Position numbers and translations under genes: made by a program. This document shows positions 62,701 through 64,000 of a stretch of 64,000 nucleotides of DNA, in pieces. Source of the DNA: Tillandsia leiboldiana (Eukaryota > Streptophyta > Magnoliopsida > Poales > Bromeliaceae); contig CM055080.1 of NCBI GenBank assembly GCA_029204045.2, positions 7,960,902 to 8,024,901 on the forward strand, in the 5' to 3' direction. Under the pieces are notes generated by a model that worked only from the letters and a program-made list of their open reading frames with translations, was not told the DNA's origin and ran no database searches. The stretch's first letter is position 1. The number at the start of each line of letters is the position of its first letter.

Positions 62701-63839
62701 TGTTGTTGTATTCATTAGAGAAGGGTGAGCAGTTGAAATTGTTTGAACTTGCTTTTCTTACACAGTTGAATTTACATTCAGCTTCATTGCACTGTTCAAT
62801 TCATCTTCCTGTTTCTTTTTCTGTTCATTGCAGTACTTGTGAACACCTTTACCTTTTAATATATAATTTCTTTCAATTTTGTGATTTTTATTGCAATAGT
62901 ATCTAATGGATTAGTTCTCACTAATGGTGCCTTTTGTAGCGAAGTGCATGAACAAGCGCTTGTATCTTGTGAAGCCCTACATCGTGAAAGGAGAATTTTA
63001 CTGAAGCAAGAGATTGGAAGAATGGTTTTATTCTTTGCTGACCAGCCTAGTTTATTGGCCCCTAATATTCAGGTAATGCACTGCATTCTGGTTATGTTGA
63101 ACATCTGATTCAAATCATCCCTTTTCCCTTGTTTTAGTCTGTAGGACTTGCATAATAAATTATTAAAAAAATTCTTACTAATTACTTTTACTACTGAAAT
63201 TGCTAAGGAACGTTTAGACATATGTGCAAGCAAGCTCGAATTATTGAACTATTAATTCATTCAACAACAGGAAACCTTTTGAAATACAATATTAAGCTAT
63301 TCCACTTAATTGGAGATTTGTTTGTAAATTTTCACTTTTCAATAACAAAATAACCCTTGCTTGCTTTTGGTGTGCTTTGGAAAGTCATCAAGATTGACAA
63401 CTAGAAAATAGATATTAGTTTGTTGTCTACAATGCTTCACAGCATGGAAGACACTCTAGCTCTAAATTTTCTCTTGCCCCTCTCTGTGCCCACATTCTTT
63501 TCATTCCGTATTCTATATTATTTTCACAATTATGTCAACATACTGTACAGATGCTCTTTTCTGCACTTGCTTTAGCTCAATCGGAAATCATCTGGTACTT
63601 TCAACTTGTTGGCATTTCATCGTCAAATACTAAAGTGGTGCGGGTGAAACCTGTTGATATTGTAAGTTACAGTTTTTCTTTGAAATTCTGCTGCTGTTGA
63701 TAGTTATGTTGTGATTATCCTTTCTTATTTTGTTATTTGTTGCTAATGTTACGCTTGCAGGATGCAGCAGACCCAACTATTGGTTTCCTTTTAGACGGAA
63801 TGGGCAAGCTATGTTGTTTAGTTCGAAAATACATAGCAG
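36754..63839 (+). CDS. NAP1: NAP1 (NCK-associated protein 1 homologue), SCAR/WAVE complex subunit, 5' part
   Basis: Subunit of the SCAR/WAVE regulatory complex, which activates ARP2/3 actin nucleation in the cytoplasm and at the cell cortex. The Arabidopsis orthologue is NAP1/GNARLED. Coding exons: 36754-37155, 37228-37302, 40172-40252, 40331-40411, 40558-40640, 41300-41384, 49784-49909, 50043-50150, 50651-50695, 50770-50912, 62940-63072, 63551-63661, 63761-63839. All join in frame with GT-AG borders. They encode about 517 of an expected 1,400 or so residues, and the gene continues past the window. Family signatures: LSKKFPEHPNKLQLER, LLLDLMAFREQALRLILDLS, PHQNSLILHAFMDLF, SYDPPVKGLQEDLNFVSPR, RNEGFLSPFHPRYPDILTN, AKSGRTKQKEADLEY, RRILLKQEIGRMVLFF and DPTIGFLLDGMGKLCCLVRK. 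Introns 2, 6 and 10 are greatly enlarged by insertions. The start at MARPRQVLSQDASPR fits the family. Confidence 0.95.
37840..39910 (-). mobile_element. Degenerate Ty1/copia remnants in NAP1 intron 2
   Basis: The minus strand near 37980-38260 reads VNEGDLSLFYISSKK, then LANIFTKSL, the end of copia RNase H. At 39177-39416 it reads SNALKNVFVIPSIKRNLLSI, the pre-integrase region. Similar words (ACATAAATAGATCTCCGCTAA near 37955; ACATAAATAAATCTACGCTAA near 39860) may be LTR remains. Many stops and frameshifts. DNA at 38590-38990 looks like an LTR of another element nested inside. Confidence 0.6.
41385..41960. other. NAP1 intron 6, left part, no feature recognised
   Basis: AT-rich intron DNA before the MULE C-terminal coding region. 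No terminal inverted repeat could be fixed here. Confidence 0.4.
41973..43230 (-). pseudogene. Plant mobile domain (PMD, MAIN/MAIL-like) transposon protein, C-terminal part
   Basis: Minus-strand segments 43027-43230 (VWRSRTCLICYHKVERHVLD, then RVLRQFGLLQHIPKPVEVVQ) and 42894-43121 (HHMVDKEGTKQLFMLYSLRW) match the plant mobile domain found in transposon proteins and in MAIN/MAIL proteins. They lie in two frames with a shift near 43060. A spliced or broken tail (42372-42734, rich in VP, DVSS and PPYD words; 41973-42230, acidic) follows. The domain is of transposon origin and its biochemical role in transposons is not settled. Its position in a MULE context inside a host intron argues against a host gene. 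Confidence 0.6.
43260..43700. other. Unclassified DNA between MULE and copia coding parts
   Basis: Contains irregular repeats of CACTATGCC/CTACTATGCC words (43376-43440). No coding homology. May include the lost 3' end of the copia element. Confidence 0.35.
43720..46681 (-). pseudogene. Copia gag-pol, broken
   Basis: Gag (46681-45965) carries LVITVLLGLSKEYRDFVSAL and a zinc knuckle CQICGKFNHSILQC (46196-46237), with YPDTGASNQMTAN, the protease active site DTG, further on. The pre-integrase HHCC region (DIWHRRLGHPSLPVISKFIK, then CSACNMGKHVKLSF) leads to the integrase core start. 45169-44711 reads RFWADTIQSTIFLVNRTPL. RT reads WDLVSSPSSVNFIGYKWVYK and then RLVAQGNKQQQGIDFDEAFS. YVDD is at 43729-43740. 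Frameshifts and stops separate each block, and RT is cut after YVDD. The parent protein would make cDNA in cytoplasmic particles and integrate it; this copy cannot. Confidence 0.85.
47447..47458 (-). other. Copia primer binding site
   Basis: TGGTATCAGAGC on the minus strand directly next to the LTR end (...CTATTCTTTCA). Complementary to initiator Met tRNA. Confidence 0.75.
47459..47600 (-). repeat. Short 5' LTR of the copia element
   Basis: The low-coordinate end TGAAAGAATAGC is fixed by the primer site. The other end is probably AAAGGCAACA (47590) or AATACAACA (near 47600), so about 130-140 bp. No partner LTR seen. Confidence 0.55.
47660..48099 (-). CDS. MULE (MuDR-like) N-terminal protein fragment
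   Basis: The minus-strand ORF from 48099 begins MAHNHVAIYVRWNGQFVAQN and contains YIGGHKKLSGIPMDITFSEF and YPMGGNQYDVIEITDDDSL, a layout typical of the N terminus of plant MuDR-type transposon proteins. A second open segment (to about 47660: SDLDMDVLSPVAERESSRVD) probably continues it after an intron or frameshift. The conserved zinc knuckle and DDE catalytic core that should follow are absent, since the copia insertion starts near 47600. Only a fragment can be expressed. Confidence 0.6.
48120..48260. repeat. Short tandem repeat rich in CCCGAA
   Basis: Words AACCCGAACCCGAAT and GAATATGATAGATTTTTAA are repeated near 48135-48165 and 48170-48205. Confidence 0.6.
48560..48835. repeat. GA-rich degenerate minisatellite
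   Basis: About seven imperfect copies of a 40-45 bp unit built on GAGCTCGGGAGTGAGAGAGG TAGAGAG. Confidence 0.8.
48888..49110. repeat. GCGGTGAA/TTCACCGC palindrome array
   Basis: Six or more half-palindromes: AGCGGCGAATAGTTCACCGC, AGCGGTGAATGGTTTACCGC, GACGGTAAACCATTCACCGC and AGCGGTGAATGGTTCACCGC, some complete hairpins. Related to 32373-32440. Confidence 0.75.
51029..51325 (+). repeat. Direct tandem duplication, period 158 bp
   Basis: CCGTGGATTTTCCGG starts at 51029 and again at 51187, and the following 130-plus bases are almost identical, including GTATCAACCAATGAGAGCTT. Located 117 bp after NAP1 exon 10. Confidence 0.9.
51330..52173. other. AT-rich NAP1 intron DNA
   Basis: No ORF or repeat recognised, apart from a short (TA)n at 52156-52170. 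Confidence 0.4.
52174..53047. mobile_element. Palindromic element, family P (copy 2), split by a hAT-like MITE
   Basis: After removal of the 52189-52509 MITE and one 8-bp duplicate, the left arm (CTGGAATGCTATCAGTAGTA, then GGGCTCCGTTGCCA) is the inverse of the right arm (GGCAACGGAGCCC, then ATAGTATTCCAGCATAGCTC). GATGATGGAGC and its inverse are placed as in copy 1 at 2496-3022. No ORF. Confidence 0.8.
52189..52509. mobile_element. hAT-like MITE, family H (copy 3)
   Basis: 321 bp, CAAGGATTTAAGT...ACTTAAATCCTTG, with an 8-bp duplication ACTGGAAT/GCTGGAAT (7 of 8 match) at 52181-52188 and 52510-52517. Confidence 0.9.
53048..53109. repeat. (TA)n(GA)n compound microsatellite
   Basis: Short TA run, then about 22 GA units, abutting the element at 53110. 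Confidence 0.95.
53110..53653. mobile_element. Palindromic foldback element, family Q
   Basis: 544 bp. The left arm GCTAGGCTCCTATACTATCT, ATAGTACCGGAGCTCC and ACTATAGTCTCGTTTTCGAT is matched by its inverse at 53580-53653. Interior words (CACACCGTT and AACGGTGTG) are also mirrored. No ORF. Flanked by (GA)n on the left and (CT)n on the right. Confidence 0.8.
53653..53729. repeat. (CT)n(TA)n compound microsatellite
   Basis: About 16 CT units then about 22 TA units, the mirror image of the tract at 53048-53109. Confidence 0.95.
53730..54365. other. AT-rich NAP1 intron DNA
   Basis: No gene. TAGGTATCGTTTGGTTTATG near 54216 resembles MITE termini, but no partner end was found. Confidence 0.35.
54366..55030. 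other. GC-richer unclassified repeat-like DNA
   Basis: Contains CTCGGTTTGACCGAGCC (palindrome near 54495) and a small ORF (54651-54959) without recognisable homology. Probably part of the same large repeat as the minisatellites that follow. Confidence 0.35.
55031..55670. repeat. Minisatellite with alternating 34- and 39-bp units
   Basis: The core GCCATCTTCGTGATAGGCAC recurs about 16 times, followed in turn by CGGTCGAGCCAATC (34-bp unit) or GGCTCGACTCGATCAAAT (39-bp unit), giving a 73-bp higher-order period. Confidence 0.9.
55671..56466. repeat. Degenerate AACCGAAC-rich repeat zone, left part
   Basis: Irregular recurrences of CCGGTTCGACTTAAACC-like words (about 55998, 56161, 56262, 56418) and GAACCACATGAGG. 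No reading frame. Confidence 0.7.
56472..57821 (+). mobile_element. Solo LTR, 1350 bp, inserted in the minisatellite zone
   Basis: TGTTGGGTTATATG...TTCCGTAACA with a perfect 5-bp duplication GGTTC at 56467-56471 and 57822-57826. Near its start it has CACCTAGAGGGGGGTGAATA, a phrase common in plant copia LTRs. Contains GAATCCACG repeats (56750-56945) and about five 60-bp units with GGGATCCGGAT and TGATCCGGATC (57300-57600). Confidence 0.85.
57822..58690. repeat. Degenerate AACCGAAC-rich repeat zone, right part
   Basis: Continuation of the zone at 55671-56466 after the solo LTR (TGGTTCGACTTAAATCGAAC near 57948; ATCAAACTCAAACGGATC near 58185 and 58280). Confidence 0.7.
58695..59212. repeat. 36-bp minisatellite
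   Basis: About 14 copies of a unit reading AACGACCGAAAAGTCATTAA then ACTAAACCCAAGTTCA, with few changes in the middle copies and more divergence at the right edge. As 36 is a multiple of three, one minus-strand frame stays open as a 12-residue repeat, which I do not treat as a gene. Confidence 0.95.
59213..60960. other. Unclassified repeat-like DNA in NAP1 intron 10
   Basis: Has GTGGGGGTATGCCCCTGCTT with AATAAAAG shortly after (59320-59370), and a GC-rich purine-heavy part (60420-60940). Overlapping ORFs on both strands there have no recognisable homology and biased composition. Perhaps LTR or leader DNA of a large retroelement. Confidence 0.35.
60961..61814. other. NAP1 intron DNA, nothing recognised
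   Basis: AT-rich, with recurrent phrases around AAATTTCACAC and TTTTGCG. No ORF. Confidence 0.35.
61815..62338 (-). mobile_element. Candidate copia-like LTR fragment
   Basis: The minus strand starts TGATGGAGAACGGTTCATTG and ends at about 61815 (plus-strand TGCAGATAAATCGATCG), giving TG...CA ends and a TATAAATATG-type box near 62065. No target duplication was found. Confidence 0.3.
62339..62939. other. NAP1 intron 10, right end
   Basis: Includes a weak duplication of about 130 bp (CGAACAATGTACTTTC...GAGCAGTGAAAAGGG near 62560 and CAAACAATGGACTTTT...GAGCAGTTGAAATTG near 62685). Ends at the acceptor TTTTGTAG before exon 11. Confidence 0.4.
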
Positions 63840-64000
63840 GTTAATCTGAGAAACTTTTATTTACAGTCGGAGGCTATTGAACACTTTTGTGCTTTTTGGG
63901 AACTTTTTATTGTTGTGATGTTTTGGTGTCAAACTTCCTCCGTTCAATACAGTACAATATAGCTGGCCATAGATCTGCACTTTCACTACTTATCCTCATT

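Overview
The window is plant nuclear DNA, probably from a non-grass monocot. The evidence is spliced genes with GT-AG introns, GC-rich 5' exons, long (TA)n and (GA)n tracts, and a dense load of plant transposons. Pineapple (Ananas) is my best guess from the style of the sequence, but I have no proof. There are two host genes. The first is a complete ERECTA-family receptor kinase (14500-21352, + strand, 27 exons, 979 residues by my splice model). The second is the 5' part of NAP1, a subunit of the SCAR/WAVE complex (from 36754, + strand, 13 coding exons seen, running off the right edge). Nearly everything else is mobile or repetitive DNA.

Layout. 1-2295: 3' part of a CACTA transposon. 2456-5085: a chain of short foldback/MITE-like units joined only by microsatellites. 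5086-5095: a run of N. 5096-12290: a minus-strand Ty3/gypsy element with 3.15-kb LTRs, a decayed gag and only the start of protease. 12291-14150: unclassified repeat DNA and another microsatellite/MITE patch. 14500-21352: ERL gene. 21353-24155: intergenic. 24156-27720: two inverted LTR pieces of the same gypsy family. 28619-31558: a solo LTR of that family. 32281-33257: a palindrome-bearing repeat, then a Mutator-type MITE next to the NAP1 promoter region. 33660-36741: probable NAP1 5'UTR intron, holding two MITEs.

NAP1 has been enlarged by insertions. Intron 2 (2.9 kb) carries copia remnants. Intron 6 (8.4 kb) carries a minus-strand MULE with plant mobile domain coding, split by a minus-strand Ty1/copia element. 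Intron 10 (12.0 kb) carries a tandem duplication, two palindromic elements (one split by a hAT-like MITE), a minisatellite mosaic of about 4 kb, and a 1.35-kb solo LTR inserted in that mosaic. The exons remain in frame with intact splice dinucleotides, so both genes look functional.

The two genes share no pathway evident from the sequence: one is a plasma-membrane receptor for EPF/EPFL peptides, the other an actin-nucleation regulator. No tRNA, rRNA or CRISPR was found. The features of most interest are the microsatellite-linked foldback elements, the G-box/CCAAT arrays in the gypsy LTRs, the 8-bp-TSD MITE family (one copy lies 64 bp upstream of an ERL exon), and the minisatellite mosaic inside a NAP1 intron.
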